Assembly (NCBI GenBank): GCA_945863875.1
Contig: CAMBBS010000015.1
Span: 1 to 64,000 of the forward strand
Length of the DNA: 64,000 nucleotides
DNA from: Desulfopila aestuarii DSM 18488
Lineage (GTDB): Bacteria > Desulfobacterota > Desulfobulbia > Desulfobulbales > Desulfocapsaceae
Reading direction: 5' to 3'
The translations under genes were made by a program, and so were the position numbers. Shown here piece after piece: positions 17,624 to 27,357 of this stretch. The notes beneath the pieces are model-generated. The model was not told the DNA's origin. It saw only the letters and a list, made by a program, of their open reading frames with translations, and did no database searches. The stretch's first letter is position 1, and each line of letters starts with the position of its first letter.

Positions 17624-18148
17624 ATGGGTGCACAAGTCAAAACAATAGAAAGGAAGGGTTCGAGTCTGCAGGAAAGGCTCTACCTCCCCGAGATTTTCAA
17701 AGGAATGGCCACCACCTTCGGCCACTTGTGGAGAAATCTACTCGATAATAGAAAACTGTACGTCCGGCATTACCCGGAGGTGCAGCCGGAGATCCCGGTT
17801 CGCTGGCGTGGTCGTCACCGACTGACGACGCACGAGGACCAGACGGTGAAATGTGTCGCCTGTTTTATGTGCCAGACCAACTGTCCGGCCAACTGCATCA
17901 TGATTGAAGCGGGGGAACGACTCGACGGCAAGGCGGAAAAAATGCCGGTCAAGTTCAATATAGACCTGCTGGAGTGCATTTATTGCGGTTATTGCGTTGA
18001 AGCCTGTCCTGTGGATGCGATCCGCATGGATACCGGGATTTTCTCCGTTACTGACAACAATAGGGAATCCTTCGTTCTTGGGCTCGAGGAGTTGTTGACA
18101 ACCCCTGGAGCCTTTTCCGAAGAAGAATATAAGAAAGGGGGCGCTTGA
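17624..18148 (+). CDS. nuoI: NADH-quinone oxidoreductase subunit I
   Basis: 174 residues, 8Fe ferredoxin type. Clusters N6a/N6b are bound by CVACFMCQTNCPANC (about 78-92) and CIYCGYCVEACPVDA. ATG 17624 follows AAAGGAG by seven nt; the frame open from 17576 is not needed. It bridges NuoG and NuoB in the electron path. Confidence 0.95.
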   Translation: MGAQVKTIERKGSSLQERLYLPEIFKGMATTFGHLWRNLLDNRKLYVRHYPEVQPEIPVRWRGRHRLTTHEDQTVKCVACFMCQTNCPANCIMIEAGERLDGKAEKMPVKFNIDLLECIYCGYCVEACPVDAIRMDTGIFSVTDNNRESFVLGLEELLTTPGAFSEEEYKKGGA

Positions 18149-18152
18149 TATC

Positions 18153-18662
18153 ATGTCTGCAGAGTGGCTATTTTATGTGTTTTCCGTGCTGTCTGTTCTT
18201 GGCGCCTCGGGGTTGGTTCTTTTTCGCCACCCGATGAGCGGGGCGATGAGTCTGATAGTGACAATGATCTCCCTGGCGGGGCTGTATGCGCTCTTGTCCG
18301 CCAAATTGATTTTTGTCCTGCAGCTGATCGTCTATGCCGGGGCCATCATGTCCCTTATCCTCTTTATCATCATGTTTCTGAATATTCAGACCATTGATCT
18401 GCCTGAGGAAAAGGGTCGTTTTTACTATCTCGTCGGCGGCATAATCCTGATTTCCCCCATCGCCTCCTTCCTTATCAAGGTGGTGAAGAGTCTGCCCGGC
18501 AGTGAAGCGACGATTGTCGGCTCCGGTTTCGGCGGGGTCAAGGAGGTTGGATTGGTGCTCTTTCAAGACTGGTTATTGCCTTTTGAAATTGTTTCCCTTC
18601 TCCTGCTCGTGTCTCTGGTTGGTGCGGTCGTACTTGCAGGGAAGAGGAGGTTGAACAAATGA
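18153..18662 (+). CDS. nuoJ: NADH-quinone oxidoreductase subunit J
   Basis: 169 residues with five predicted membrane helices. The helix-3 region AKLIFVLQLIVYAGAIMSLI carries the conserved glycine of the pi-bulge helix important for coupling. It overlaps nuoK by four nt. Confidence 0.94.
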   Translation: MSAEWLFYVFSVLSVLGASGLVLFRHPMSGAMSLIVTMISLAGLYALLSAKLIFVLQLIVYAGAIMSLILFIIMFLNIQTIDLPEEKGRFYYLVGGIILISPIASFLIKVVKSLPGSEATIVGSGFGGVKEVGLVLFQDWLLPFEIVSLLLLVSLVGAVVLAGKRRLNK

Positions 18663-18955
18663 TCCAGAATTATCTCATTCTCAGTGTCATTCTCTTTTCC
18701 CTGGGCATACTTGGTGTGATATCCAGACGGAATGTCTTCACGGTATTCATGTCCATCGAACTCATGCTCAATGCGGCCAACCTGTCGTTTATAGCCTTTT
18801 CACGACTGCACGAAAGCATGGATGGCCAGGTTCTCGCCTTGCTGGTCATGGCGGTGGCCGCAGCCGAAGCTGCGCTGGCTCTCGCGGTAGTTATACTGCT
18901 TCATAAGCACAAGGGTAAACTGGATACCAACGTATTCAGCCTGTTAAAAGGGTGA
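18659..18955 (+). CDS. nuoK: NADH-quinone oxidoreductase subunit K
   Basis: 98 residues with three helices. Conserved FMSIELMLNAANLSF (about 31-45) contains the buried glutamate, and a second glutamate lies in AVAAAEAALALAVV; both are part of the proton channel. The gene overlaps nuoJ and precedes nuoL by four nt. Confidence 0.95.
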   Translation: MIQNYLILSVILFSLGILGVISRRNVFTVFMSIELMLNAANLSFIAFSRLHESMDGQVLALLVMAVAAAEAALALAVVILLHKHKGKLDTNVFSLLKG

Positions 18956-18959
18956 TTTC

Positions 18960-20873
18960 ATGGAACATACTGCTACATATCTCGGATTAATTCCCCTGTT
19001 TCCGCTTATCGGAGCGCTGGTGATCGGGCTGTTGCACATGCTCACCTGCAGAAAGAATCCTTTATCGGAGATGCTCTATGGCGCTTTGGCCTGTATCGGT
19101 CCGGTTCTATCGTTTTTCCTCGCCCTGGTGGTTTTTTACCACCTGAAAGGCCTTCCGGCGGACGAACGGATGCTGACGCATAACGCCTATATTTGGTTTG
19201 CCGTCGGCGATCTGCATGTCAATATGGGCTTTCTTGCCGATCCGCTCAGTTCCCTGATGCTGCTGTTCGTCACCTTTATCGGTTCGCTGATCCACATATA
19301 TTCTATCGGCTACATGGCCAAGGATAAAAATTTCGGCAAATTTTTCGCTTACATGAACCTCTTCCTCGGTTCCATGCTGATCCTCGTTCTTGGCGGCGGC
19401 CCGGTGGTGATGTTTGTCGGCTGGGAAGGTGTCGGCCTGTGCTCCTATCTGCTCATCAGCTACTACAGTGAAGATACCGACAATGTCCTCGCCGGTAACA
19501 AGGCGTTTATCGTCAACCGTATCGGCGATCTCGGGTTTGTTCTCGGCATGTCCGTATTGTTCTGGGCAATCGGCGCCGGCGGCTTTGACTATCTCTCCCT
19601 GAAGGCAAATGCACACAGCCTTACTCCGGCAATAGGCGTCGCCGTCTGTTTGCTGCTCTTTGTCGGCGCCTGCGGTAAATCGGCGCAGATTCCCCTGTAC
19701 GTCTGGCTGCCCGACGCCATGGCCGGTCCTACTCCGGTCTCCGCCCTCATCCATGCCGCTACCATGGTCACCGCCGGTGTCTACATGGTGGCCCGGTTCA
19801 GTTTTATCTATGCCCATTTCCCCAGCGCCGGCATGGTTGTCGCCTGGGTTGGCATCCTCACCGCACTCCTTGCGGCGATATTTGGCATGTTTCAGAAAGA
19901 CATCAAAAAGATTCTCGCCTATTCCACCGTCAGTCAGCTCGGCTATATGTTTGCCGCGGTCGGTGTCACCGCCTACTCCGCCGGCATCTTCCACGTCTTC
20001 ACCCATGCGTTTTTTAAAGCCCTGCTCTTCCTCGGCGCCGGCTCGGTCATTTATGCCCTGCATCATCAGCAGGACATATGGAAAATGGGCGGGTTGAAGG
20101 ATAAAATGCCGCGAACCTACTGGACCATGCTCATTGGCGCCCTGGCCCTTTCCGGCGTGCCGCCGTTCTCCGGATTTTTCAGCAAGGATGAAATCCTCTT
20201 TTCCGCCCTGGCCAATGGTCATACCGGAATATGGTTTATCGGGGTGCTGGTAGCCGGTATGACCGCCTATTACACCTTCCGCATGATCTTCCTCGTTTTC
20301 CATGGCAAGCCCCGGGATCAGCAAGCCTTTGATCATGCTCACGAGCCGCCGGCTGTCATGACTATTCCACTGGTCATCCTCGCGGTCGGGGCGGCATTTG
20401 CCGGCGTGCTGAATCTTCCGGCCATCTTCGGTGGCTCGCTCAATGTTTCACACTGGCTGGCGCCAAGTGTCGTCGAGCATCATCCCCATGTCAGTGTCTG
20501 GCTCGAACTTCTCGCCATGCTGGCCAGCATCGGGGTCGTCGCCGTCGGTATCTATATCGCCTTCAAGAAATTCGCCGAGGGTGCGGAAGAACCGGTATTC
20601 ACCGGTTTTGCCAAGGTCGGCTACAACAAGTTTTATGTCGATGAGATTTACAATGCTCTCTTTGTCCAGACCTACAAAGGTTTCGGTTCGGTCATTAGCC
20701 GCTTTCTCGAACCCAATGTCACCGACAGTCATGTCAGGTTCACCAGCTGGCTGTACCAAAAAGCCGGCAACGCTTTCAAGGCCCTGCAGGTCGGCTATGT
20801 ACGGATTTATGCTATATATATGGTTATAGGATTGAGTCTCATGAGTCTCTTCCTCTCTCAATCGATCAACTAG
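18960..20873 (+). CDS. nuoL: NADH-quinone oxidoreductase subunit L
   Basis: 637 residues, an antiporter-like proton-pumping subunit. Conserved GWEGVGLCSYLLI (about 155-167), the broken-helix area LPDAMAGPTPVSALIHAATMV (split lysine/histidine proton path) and KKILAYSTVSQLGYM are all present. The long C-terminal part includes the lateral helix characteristic of NuoL. It is followed directly by nuoM. Confidence 0.95.
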   Translation: MEHTATYLGLIPLFPLIGALVIGLLHMLTCRKNPLSEMLYGALACIGPVLSFFLALVVFYHLKGLPADERMLTHNAYIWFAVGDLHVNMGFLADPLSSLMLLFVTFIGSLIHIYSIGYMAKDKNFGKFFAYMNLFLGSMLILVLGGGPVVMFVGWEGVGLCSYLLISYYSEDTDNVLAGNKAFIVNRIGDLGFVLGMSVLFWAIGAGGFDYLSLKANAHSLTPAIGVAVCLLLFVGACGKSAQIPLYVWLPDAMAGPTPVSALIHAATMVTAGVYMVARFSFIYAHFPSAGMVVAWVGILTALLAAIFGMFQKDIKKILAYSTVSQLGYMFAAVGVTAYSAGIFHVFTHAFFKALLFLGAGSVIYALHHQQDIWKMGGLKDKMPRTYWTMLIGALALSGVPPFSGFFSKDEILFSALANGHTGIWFIGVLVAGMTAYYTFRMIFLVFHGKPRDQQAFDHAHEPPAVMTIPLVILAVGAAFAGVLNLPAIFGGSLNVSHWLAPSVVEHHPHVSVWLELLAMLASIGVVAVGIYIAFKKFAEGAEEPVFTGFAKVGYNKFYVDEIYNALFVQTYKGFGSVISRFLEPNVTDSHVRFTSWLYQKAGNAFKALQVGYVRIYAIYMVIGLSLMSLFLSQSIN

Positions 20874-20886
20874 GTAAGGTGTAAGA

Positions 20887-22410
20887 ATGTTTGAATATGC
20901 CCTTTCAGTCATGATCTTTTTGCCCATCCTCGCCGGACTGGCAATGCTCCTCTTCCCCATCAGTCGCGGAGCATCTCGAATCGCGGGAATGATCGTTTCC
21001 CTGGTTGTTCTCCTCATGGGTATTGAACTGTTCCTCGGTTTTAGCGGAACAGGTGGTATGCAGTACCTGGAAAATCGCCCCTGGATCGAATCCCTCGGCA
21101 TCCGCTACGGCCTCGGGGTCGACGGTATCAGTCTTCTGGTCCTCATGACCAGCGCGGTATTGTTCCCCATGGTCTTTTCCATATTCACCACCCGGAAAAA
21201 AGGCTATTACGCGAACCTGCTCATCGCCCAGGGGTCGATGATCGGTGCCATCTGCGCCACCGATTTAGTGCTCTTTTATATCTTCTGGGAAATTATGCTG
21301 CTGCCGATCTTCTTCATGATCGGTATTTACGGCGGGCCAAAACGCCTGCCGGCCACGCTGAAGATCACCATCTACACCATCGCCGGCTCCCTGTTGATGC
21401 TCGCCGCCCTGGTGTATGTCGGGGTCTCCTATCATAACCAATTCGGTGCCTGGACCTTTGATATAGTGCAACTGGGCGCCCTTAACCTGGGTGGCGGTTT
21501 TGCTGTGCTCGCCTTTTTCATGTTCATGGCCGCCTTTGCCATCAAGATTCCGCTTTTTCCCTTCCACACCTGGCTGCCCGACGCCTATACCGAGGCACCG
21601 ACCGCGACCACCTTCGTTCTTTCGGCGATTATGGCCAAAATCGGCGTCTACGGTGTTATCCGTTTTGTCGTGCCGGTGTTTGAGATCGAATTCGCCCGGT
21701 TTGCCATCCTCTTCTCTTTGGCCGGCGTGGTCGGCATGATGTACTGCGGGCTCGCGGCAATTGCCCAGAAAGACATGAAAAGAATGCTCGCCTTCTCTTC
21801 CGCATCGCATATGGGCATCATCGCGGTCGGCGTCTTCTGCATGAATGTCCAGGCGCTGACCGGCAGTCTCTTTCAGATTGCCGCCCACGCCACCAGTACC
21901 GGCGTGCTGTTTCTTTTCGTCGGCCTGATGGAGGAGAGAATGGGCAGCAGGGACATCGGCGACCTCGGTGGAATTGCCTACCGGGCACCAATCTTTGCGA
22001 CATTTTTTGCCATAGCCATGCTTGCTTCGGTCGGTCTGCCCGGCACCAGTGGTTTTATCGGCGAATTTCTCATCATCCTCGGTGCTGTTAAATTCAACGG
22101 CTTCATCGGTTTTCTGGCTGGGACGTCGCTTATCATCGGCGTCTGCTATATGCTGTGGATGTTTCAGAGGGTTTTCTTTGAAAAAACCAACGAGCGCACG
22201 CTGCAGTTTGCCGACCTTAAGGTCTCTGAAGTATTGACCTTTCTCCCCGTTATCGTCCTCATTATGGCCATGGGAATATTCCCCCAGGCCTTTATTACAA
22301 AAATCGAACCGGCCGCCCAGCTCCAGGTTGCACAAATCTTCCCGACGACCCAAAGCGACGTTGCCGAAACCACCGTCCTGACCCCTGGACACACTAACAC
22401 TAAGAATTAA
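20887..22410 (+). CDS. nuoM: NADH-quinone oxidoreductase subunit M
   Basis: 507 residues of the Mrp-antiporter-like family with about 14 helices. Motifs: YIFWEIMLLPIFFMIGIYGG (proton-channel glutamate), FHTWLPDAYTEAPTATT and KRMLAFSSASHMG. It lies 13 nt after nuoL and 15 nt before nuoN, in the usual order. Confidence 0.95.
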   Translation: MFEYALSVMIFLPILAGLAMLLFPISRGASRIAGMIVSLVVLLMGIELFLGFSGTGGMQYLENRPWIESLGIRYGLGVDGISLLVLMTSAVLFPMVFSIFTTRKKGYYANLLIAQGSMIGAICATDLVLFYIFWEIMLLPIFFMIGIYGGPKRLPATLKITIYTIAGSLLMLAALVYVGVSYHNQFGAWTFDIVQLGALNLGGGFAVLAFFMFMAAFAIKIPLFPFHTWLPDAYTEAPTATTFVLSAIMAKIGVYGVIRFVVPVFEIEFARFAILFSLAGVVGMMYCGLAAIAQKDMKRMLAFSSASHMGIIAVGVFCMNVQALTGSLFQIAAHATSTGVLFLFVGLMEERMGSRDIGDLGGIAYRAPIFATFFAIAMLASVGLPGTSGFIGEFLIILGAVKFNGFIGFLAGTSLIIGVCYMLWMFQRVFFEKTNERTLQFADLKVSEVLTFLPVIVLIMAMGIFPQAFITKIEPAAQLQVAQIFPTTQSDVAETTVLTPGHTNTKN

Positions 22411-22425
22411 GGCAGGGTAACCACT

Positions 22426-23835
22426 ATGCATGATTTTTTGTCCTTCCTCCCTTTTCTCATCATCGGTGCAGGTGCCATCCTGTTGATGCTTCTCTCTGCC
22501 TTTGAGAAGATCCAGGTCGAGATCGCCTCCTTTGTCAGCATGGGATTCTTTGGTGCTGCTTTTTTTGCCCAGTTGCTCGTCGGCTGCGGTCCGGAGGCCA
22601 GTCTCTTTGCCAAGGTCTTCAACGGCATGCTGGTATCCAGTAATTTTACCATGGTTGCCGGACTGATCATCCTGGGCTGCGGATTTTTCACGGCAGTGAG
22701 TAGTCATAGTTATTTCAAGGTCAATCTGTTCTGCACCCTGGAATTCTACTGCATTATGATGTTTGCCGCCTGCGGCATGCTCCTCTTAACTATGGCGCAG
22801 GAACTCATCACCGCCTTTATCGCCCTGGAAATCATGTCTCTCTCCATATACATCCTCGTCGGCTATGACCGGGCAAATGTCACCGCGACCGAGGCGATCC
22901 TCAAGTATCTGATACTCGGCGCCTTCGCCGGGGCCTTTTTTACCATGGGCACCGCGCTTATTTATGGCGGAGCAGCGACGACAAAATTTGTGGAAATCAG
23001 CACGGCTATCAGTTCCGGTTCCGCCTCCCAGCCGCTGCTTCTGGCCGGTGTGTTTTTTGTCTTTGTCGCCTTGCTCTTCAAAGCGGCCGCCTTCCCCTTT
23101 CATGCATGGGTCATCGATGTTTACGAGGGTGCTTCCGCACCGGTAACCGGTTTTATGGCAACTGCCCTGAAAACTGCCGTCTTCGCCGTCTTTGCCAACT
23201 TTCTCGCACTCAGCGGCGAGCTGCACAGCGGCTGGATCACCTTCCTCTTCTGGGTTTCCGTGCTGACCATGTTCGGCGGCAATCTCGTCGCCATTGGCCA
23301 GAGCAGTCTCAAAAGAATGCTCGCAGCCTCAGGTATCGTCCATTCCGGCTACCTGCTCATTGCCCTTGTGGCCATCAGTGCCGACCATTTCACCGGCAGC
23401 GCCATTGGCTATTATCTTGCCGCCTACGCCGTCAGTACCCTGGGTATCTTTGCCGCCCTGTCCTACCTTGGCGGGGAGGGAGAAAAACGGGCCACATTCG
23501 ATGATTTCAAAGGGTTGGCCAAGGTGCGTCCTTATTCCGCCGCGGCGATTACGGTCTTTCTTCTGTCGATGGCCGGCATTCCGCCGACCGCCGGCTTCAT
23601 GGGGAAATTTTATATTATCACCAGTGCCATCTCGGCCGGACAAACAGCTCTCGCCGTACTTCTTGTCGTCAGCAGCGCCTTTTCCATGTGGTATTATCTG
23701 CGCCTCATCATTAATATGTATTTCCATGAGGCAGAGGACAGCTTTGAGAGTATCGGTTCGCCTCTCGCCGGTGCAGGTACCCTGGCGCTGGTTGTCTGTG
23801 TGTTCGCCATCGGCCTCTACCCTATTGTTCTTTAG
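22426..23835 (+). CDS. nuoN: NADH-quinone oxidoreductase subunit N
   Basis: 469 residues, the third antiporter-like subunit. Motifs: ALEIMSLSIYILVGYDR (about 130-146), FKAAAFPFHAWVIDVYEGASAPVTGF and LKRMLAASGIVHSGY. It completes the nuoA-N set. A spacing of about 110 bp to the CBS-domain gene suggests read-through. Confidence 0.95.
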   Translation: MHDFLSFLPFLIIGAGAILLMLLSAFEKIQVEIASFVSMGFFGAAFFAQLLVGCGPEASLFAKVFNGMLVSSNFTMVAGLIILGCGFFTAVSSHSYFKVNLFCTLEFYCIMMFAACGMLLLTMAQELITAFIALEIMSLSIYILVGYDRANVTATEAILKYLILGAFAGAFFTMGTALIYGGAATTKFVEISTAISSGSASQPLLLAGVFFVFVALLFKAAAFPFHAWVIDVYEGASAPVTGFMATALKTAVFAVFANFLALSGELHSGWITFLFWVSVLTMFGGNLVAIGQSSLKRMLAASGIVHSGYLLIALVAISADHFTGSAIGYYLAAYAVSTLGIFAALSYLGGEGEKRATFDDFKGLAKVRPYSAAAITVFLLSMAGIPPTAGFMGKFYIITSAISAGQTALAVLLVVSSAFSMWYYLRLIINMYFHEAEDSFESIGSPLAGAGTLALVVCVFAIGLYPIVL

Positions 23836-23947
23836 GTATACAGCTTTTCCTGTTGCGCGGAAAAAGGATTCGGAGTGAAAACTGTCAAACTCTTCAGTAC
23901 GGCAAAACGACTTGTCGGCCGGCTGATCTAAACGTGGAGTCTGAGAT

Positions 23948-24388
23948 ATGAAAGTAAAAGATATTCTAGCGGTCAAAGGAAGCCGGGTCGTCACCGTTGA
24001 GCAGAGCACCGCCGTCCTCGATGCGATGTCGATTTTTTCCGCAAATCGGGTCGGTTCTCTGCTCGTCGTCGACAAGGAGGCCAATATCCTCGGCATTATT
24101 GGCGCCCGTGATGTCCTGATGGCGGTCATCAATCACCTTGAGGAGATTAAAACACTCACCGTTGAGAGAATCATGAGCACCAACCTCATCGTCGGAACTC
24201 CGGATGACAAGCTGGATTACATTCTCTCGGTCATGACGGAAAACAGGATCCGCCACGTGCCTATTTTTCAGGGCAGGGAACTGAAAGGACTGGTGTCCAT
24301 TGGCGATGTCGTCAAGGCGCAGCTGAAGGAAACAAAGGTGGAGAATAAGTACTTGAAAGATTATATCGCCGACAAATATCCCGGCTGA
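23948..24388 (+). CDS. Two-CBS-domain protein
   Basis: 146 residues made almost entirely of a CBS pair: about 1-65 (MKVKDILAVKG, SLLVVDKEANILGIIGARDVL) and 70-130 (VERIMSTNLIVGTPDDKLDYILSVM, RHVPIFQGRELKGLVSIGDVV). CBS pairs bind adenine nucleotides or SAM and sense energy state. It is the last gene before a terminator downstream of nuoN, so it may be co-expressed with complex I. No output domain is attached, so it probably acts by protein interaction. Confidence 0.85.
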   Translation: MKVKDILAVKGSRVVTVEQSTAVLDAMSIFSANRVGSLLVVDKEANILGIIGARDVLMAVINHLEEIKTLTVERIMSTNLIVGTPDDKLDYILSVMTENRIRHVPIFQGRELKGLVSIGDVVKAQLKETKVENKYLKDYIADKYPG

Positions 24389-24438
24389 GCGTCAACAGCG
24401 GGGATATTTGCCCCGGAACTCCGCTCGAAGTTGACCGT

Positions 24439-24489
24439 CAACAAAAAAGCTTTCTTGCCCGCGGCCGGGCATGAAAGCTTTTTTTGTTG
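24439..24489. terminator. Strong terminator after the nuo/CBS operon
   Basis: Left arm CAACAAAAAAGCTTTC (24439-24454) and right arm GAAAGCTTTTTTTGTTG (24473-24489) enclose a GC-rich inner stem (GCCCG/CGGGC). The run of seven T on the plus strand and of six A on the left make it potentially bidirectional, serving also the convergent symporter gene. Confidence 0.88.
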
Positions 24490-24526
24490 TGTGCAGCTGT
24501 AAACCAGCCGATACTGACAGCAGGCC

Positions 24527-24572
24527 GACGGTGCACTGGCATGCGCTGAACAGGTCATGCCAATGCACCGTC
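24527..24572. repeat. 17-bp inverted repeat between convergent operons
   Basis: GACGGTGCACTGGCATG (24527-24543) pairs with CATGCCAATGCACCGTC (24556-24572) with one mismatch and a 12-nt loop. It lies three nt beyond the stop of the alanine symporter gene. No T-run follows, so it may protect the 3' end of that mRNA rather than terminate it. Confidence 0.6.
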
Positions 24573-24575
24573 GCA

Positions 24576-25928
24576 TCAGCCATTTTTCTTGTCATCAAAA
24601 TACTTCTTCGTTTCCGAAACAACAACCGGGGTCAAAAACAGCAGACCTATAAGGTTTGGAATGGCCATCAAACCATTCATCGTATCGGAAAGATTCCAGA
24701 CGAAACTGAGTTTGGCCATCGCACCCACGCCGACAAAGATGACAAAAGTTATACGGTAGGGCATTACCGCCTTTACCCCGAAAAGATATTCAATCGACTT
24801 TTCACCATAATAACACCAGCCAAGAATGGTCGAGTAGGCAAAGAGAATGATGCCGATCGACACCACATGGGCTCCCCCGGGCATTTCCGCGGCAAAGGCC
24901 ATGGTCGTCAAGGCGGCACCGGTTGAACCATTGGACCAGAGGCCGCTGAGGATGAGAACCAGTCCGGTCATGGTACAGACGATGATGGTATCGATAAAGG
25001 TCTGTGTCATGGAAACCAGGGCCTGAGTAATCGGGCTTTTCGTCTGGGCTGCAGCTGCAGCGATGGGGGCGCTCCCCAGACCGGATTCGTTGGAGAACAC
25101 CCCGCGGGCCACGCCCATCCTGATGGCTAGCATGATGCTTGCCCCGGCAAAACCACCAACGGCGGCGGTGGGATTAAAGGCCTGCTTGACGATAAAGACC
25201 AAGGCGGCCGGAACTTCGGTTATATTGGCAAGAATGATATACATCGCACCGGAGACATAAAAAACTATCATTATCGGCACGAGAATACCGGTCACCTTGC
25301 CGATTTTTTTGATGCCACCCAGCACGACGGCAGCGGTACAGGCCATGAGGATTATTCCGGTGACCATATGGGGAATTTTGTAGGTTGTGGCCACTGCGTC
25401 GGCAACCGAATTGGATTGCACCATGTTGCCGATGCCAAAGGCAGCAACCGAGGCAAAAACAGCAAAAACAGTGCCAAGCCAGGGCATCTTCAAGCCTTGC
25501 GAGATATAGTACATCGGGCCACCACTCATCTCGCCGTACTCATCGACAACCCGGTATTTCACCGCCAGAACCGCCTCGGCATACTTGGTGGCCATGCCGA
25601 CAAGCCCGGTAATCCACATCCAGAATAAGGCACCCGGTCCACCGACGGCTATGGCGGTGGCCACGCCGGCAATATTACCGGTACCGACGGTTGCCGACAG
25701 GGCGGTCATCAGGGCCTGAAAATGGGTAATATCACCCGGCTCATCGGTGTCCTCTTTCCTTTTCACCAAGGCCAGGTAGAGAGCATAGCCAAGTTTTCTG
25801 AACTGGAGACCACGCAGCGCAAAAGTCAGCCAGAAGCCGGTTCCAACCAACAGTATCAGCATTGGCGGTCCCCAGGCAAAAGCGCCTATTTTTCCCACGA
25901 CCATATCCAGTGTACTCACAAAATCCAT
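24576..25928 (-). CDS. Sodium:alanine symporter (AGCS family)
   Basis: 450 residues with about 10-11 membrane helices. The AGCS signature [30 protein letters not shown] (about 94-123) and [20 protein letters not shown] are present, as is [19 protein letters not shown] further on. These proteins take up alanine or glycine with Na+ (or H+). It is the second gene after ald, 80 bp downstream on the same strand, so the pair imports and deaminates alanine. Confidence 0.9.
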   Translation of the reverse strand: MDFVSTLDMVVGKIGAFAWGPPMLILLVGTGFWLTFALRGLQFRKLGYALYLALVKRKEDTDEPGDITHFQALMTALSATVGTGNIAGVATAIAVGGPGALFWMWITGLVGMATKYAEAVLAVKYRVVDEYGEMSGGPMYYISQGLKMPWLGTVFAVFASVAAFGIGNMVQSNSVADAVATTYKIPHMVTGIILMACTAAVVLGGIKKIGKVTGILVPIMIVFYVSGAMYIILANITEVPAALVFIVKQAFNPTAAVGGFAGASIMLAIRMGVARGVFSNESGLGSAPIAAAAAQTKSPITQALVSMTQTFIDTIIVCTMTGLVLILSGLWSNGSTGAALTTMAFAAEMPGGAHVVSIGIILFAYSTILGWCYYGEKSIEYLFGVKAVMPYRITFVIFVGVGAMAKLSFVWNLSDTMNGLMAIPNLIGLLFLTPVVVSETKKYFDDKKNG

Positions 25929-26008
25929 TGGTTCTCTCCTTTGGTAGGTACAGCATGATTAAGTTAGATCCTGTCAATAATCGGATCACCTGTCCAGCTT
26001 CCACATGT

Positions 26009-27121
26009 TCACAGCACCTCTGTCACCGGTGTATACTCGAGGCTAAAGGCATCGGCCACCCCTTTATAGGTGACCTTCCCCTGGACTATATTCAGACCGG
26101 TCTTTACCCCATGGTTGTCCTGGGCGGCCTTTTTCCAGCCCTTATTGGCAATCTGCACCGCATAGGGAAGAGTTGCATTGGTCAACGCCATGGTCGAGGT
26201 AACCGGAACCGCACCGGGCATATTGGCGACACAGTAGTGAATAACCCCATCGATCACATAGACCGGATCCTGATGGGTGGTTGCTTTTGACGTTTCGAAA
26301 CATCCGCCCTGATCAATGGCCACATCGACGATGACCGCCCCTTTTTTCATCAACTTGAGCATCTCGCGAGTGACAAGTTTAGGAGCCTTGGTACCGGCAA
26401 CCAGCACGGCACCGATAACCACATCGGCATCGAGAACCAGCTCACGAAGAATGGTCGGGTTGCTCATCATCGGGAAACAGTTTTTCGGCATAACCTCGGA
26501 GAGATAGCGGAGCCGGTCGAGGTTCGTATCGAGCAGATACACTTTTGCCCCAAGGCCGCAAGCCATCTGGGCCGCATTGGTGCCGACGACACCGCCTCCG
26601 ATAACCACAACACTCGCAGGAGCGACCCCGGTCACTCCACCTAACAGTATTCCCCGACCACCGTAGAAGCGCTCAAGATATTTTGCCCCTTCCTGCATGG
26701 ACATCCGCCCGGCGACCTCACTCATCGGCGTAAGCAGAGGCAGATCACCCTTGGCGCCTTCCACCGTCTCATAGGCGATGGCGATGGATTTATTTTTGAC
26801 AAAAGCACGGGTCAGCTGCTCATCGGGGGCAAAATGAAAATAGGTGAAAACAATCTGTCCTTCGCGGACCAGATCATATTCGGACGGCTGGGGCTCTTTG
26901 ACATGCATGACCATGTCGCACTGCGAGTAGATTTCCGCCGGGGTGCCGACAATTTTGGCCCCCGCGGCAAGATAGGCATCATCGGCAAAACCACTGCCTC
27001 CACCGGCCGACTTCTCCACCATGAGCGCGTGGCCGTTGGCCACCATAATCTCAACGCCGGTCGGCGTCATGGCCACTCGATTTTCCGCTACTTTGATCTC
27101 TTTTAAAATTCCAACTTTCAT
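26009..27121 (-). CDS. ald: Alanine dehydrogenase
   Basis: 370 residues, the normal length. Conserved parts: MKVGILKEIKVAENRVAMTP, VEKSAGGGSGFADDAY, MHVKEPQPSEYD (catalytic Lys/His area) and the NAD-binding VVIGGGVVGTNAAQMACGLGA. It converts L-alanine, NAD+ and water to pyruvate, NH4+ and NADH. The NADH can feed the nuo complex encoded nearby. It is the first gene behind the -24/-12 promoter at 27231-27246. Confidence 0.96.
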   Translation of the reverse strand: MKVGILKEIKVAENRVAMTPTGVEIMVANGHALMVEKSAGGGSGFADDAYLAAGAKIVGTPAEIYSQCDMVMHVKEPQPSEYDLVREGQIVFTYFHFAPDEQLTRAFVKNKSIAIAYETVEGAKGDLPLLTPMSEVAGRMSMQEGAKYLERFYGGRGILLGGVTGVAPASVVVIGGGVVGTNAAQMACGLGAKVYLLDTNLDRLRYLSEVMPKNCFPMMSNPTILRELVLDADVVIGAVLVAGTKAPKLVTREMLKLMKKGAVIVDVAIDQGGCFETSKATTHQDPVYVIDGVIHYCVANMPGAVPVTSTMALTNATLPYAVQIANKGWKKAAQDNHGVKTGLNIVQGKVTYKGVADAFSLEYTPVTEVL

Positions 27122-27230
27122 TTTCCCAACCTCCTGGTTAAAGTGTTATTTTCCCCGGATCATGGGGAGATAAAGAAAAGTACCCGCATGCATTCCGACC
27201 AAGCCTGCAGGCTTCCGCTACGGATCCCTT

Positions 27231-27246
27231 TGCAATCTACCGGCCA
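27231..27246 (-). promoter_or_regulatory. Sigma-54 (-24/-12) promoter of ald operon
   Basis: On the minus strand the sequence is TGGCCGGTAGATTGCA. It matches the consensus TGGCACGNNNNTTGCW at all but two positions, with GG and GC exactly 10 nt apart. The predicted transcript starts near 27220, about 100 nt before the ald ATG at 27121. A perfect 14-bp palindrome AAGCCTGCAGGCTT (27201-27214) lies just after the start point. The next gene upstream encodes a sigma-54 activator, which supports the call. Confidence 0.75.
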
Positions 27247-27357
27247 TTTTCAGAGGTAAGTGTGACGAGCACCTCCATCTTTGGTGAGAATAATATTTTT
27301 AATAATGAAATCAGGATGAAAGATCGTATATTTTCTTTCTAAAAGCAGACCGGCGAT

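Noticed and set aside
17655-17672. tRNA-like GGGTTCGAGTC string
   Set aside because: Lies inside nuoI and has no surrounding cloverleaf arms.
27122-27230. Possible glycine or other riboswitch in the ald leader
   Set aside because: None of the conserved riboswitch blocks is present; the leader is short and a -24/-12 promoter explains regulation.
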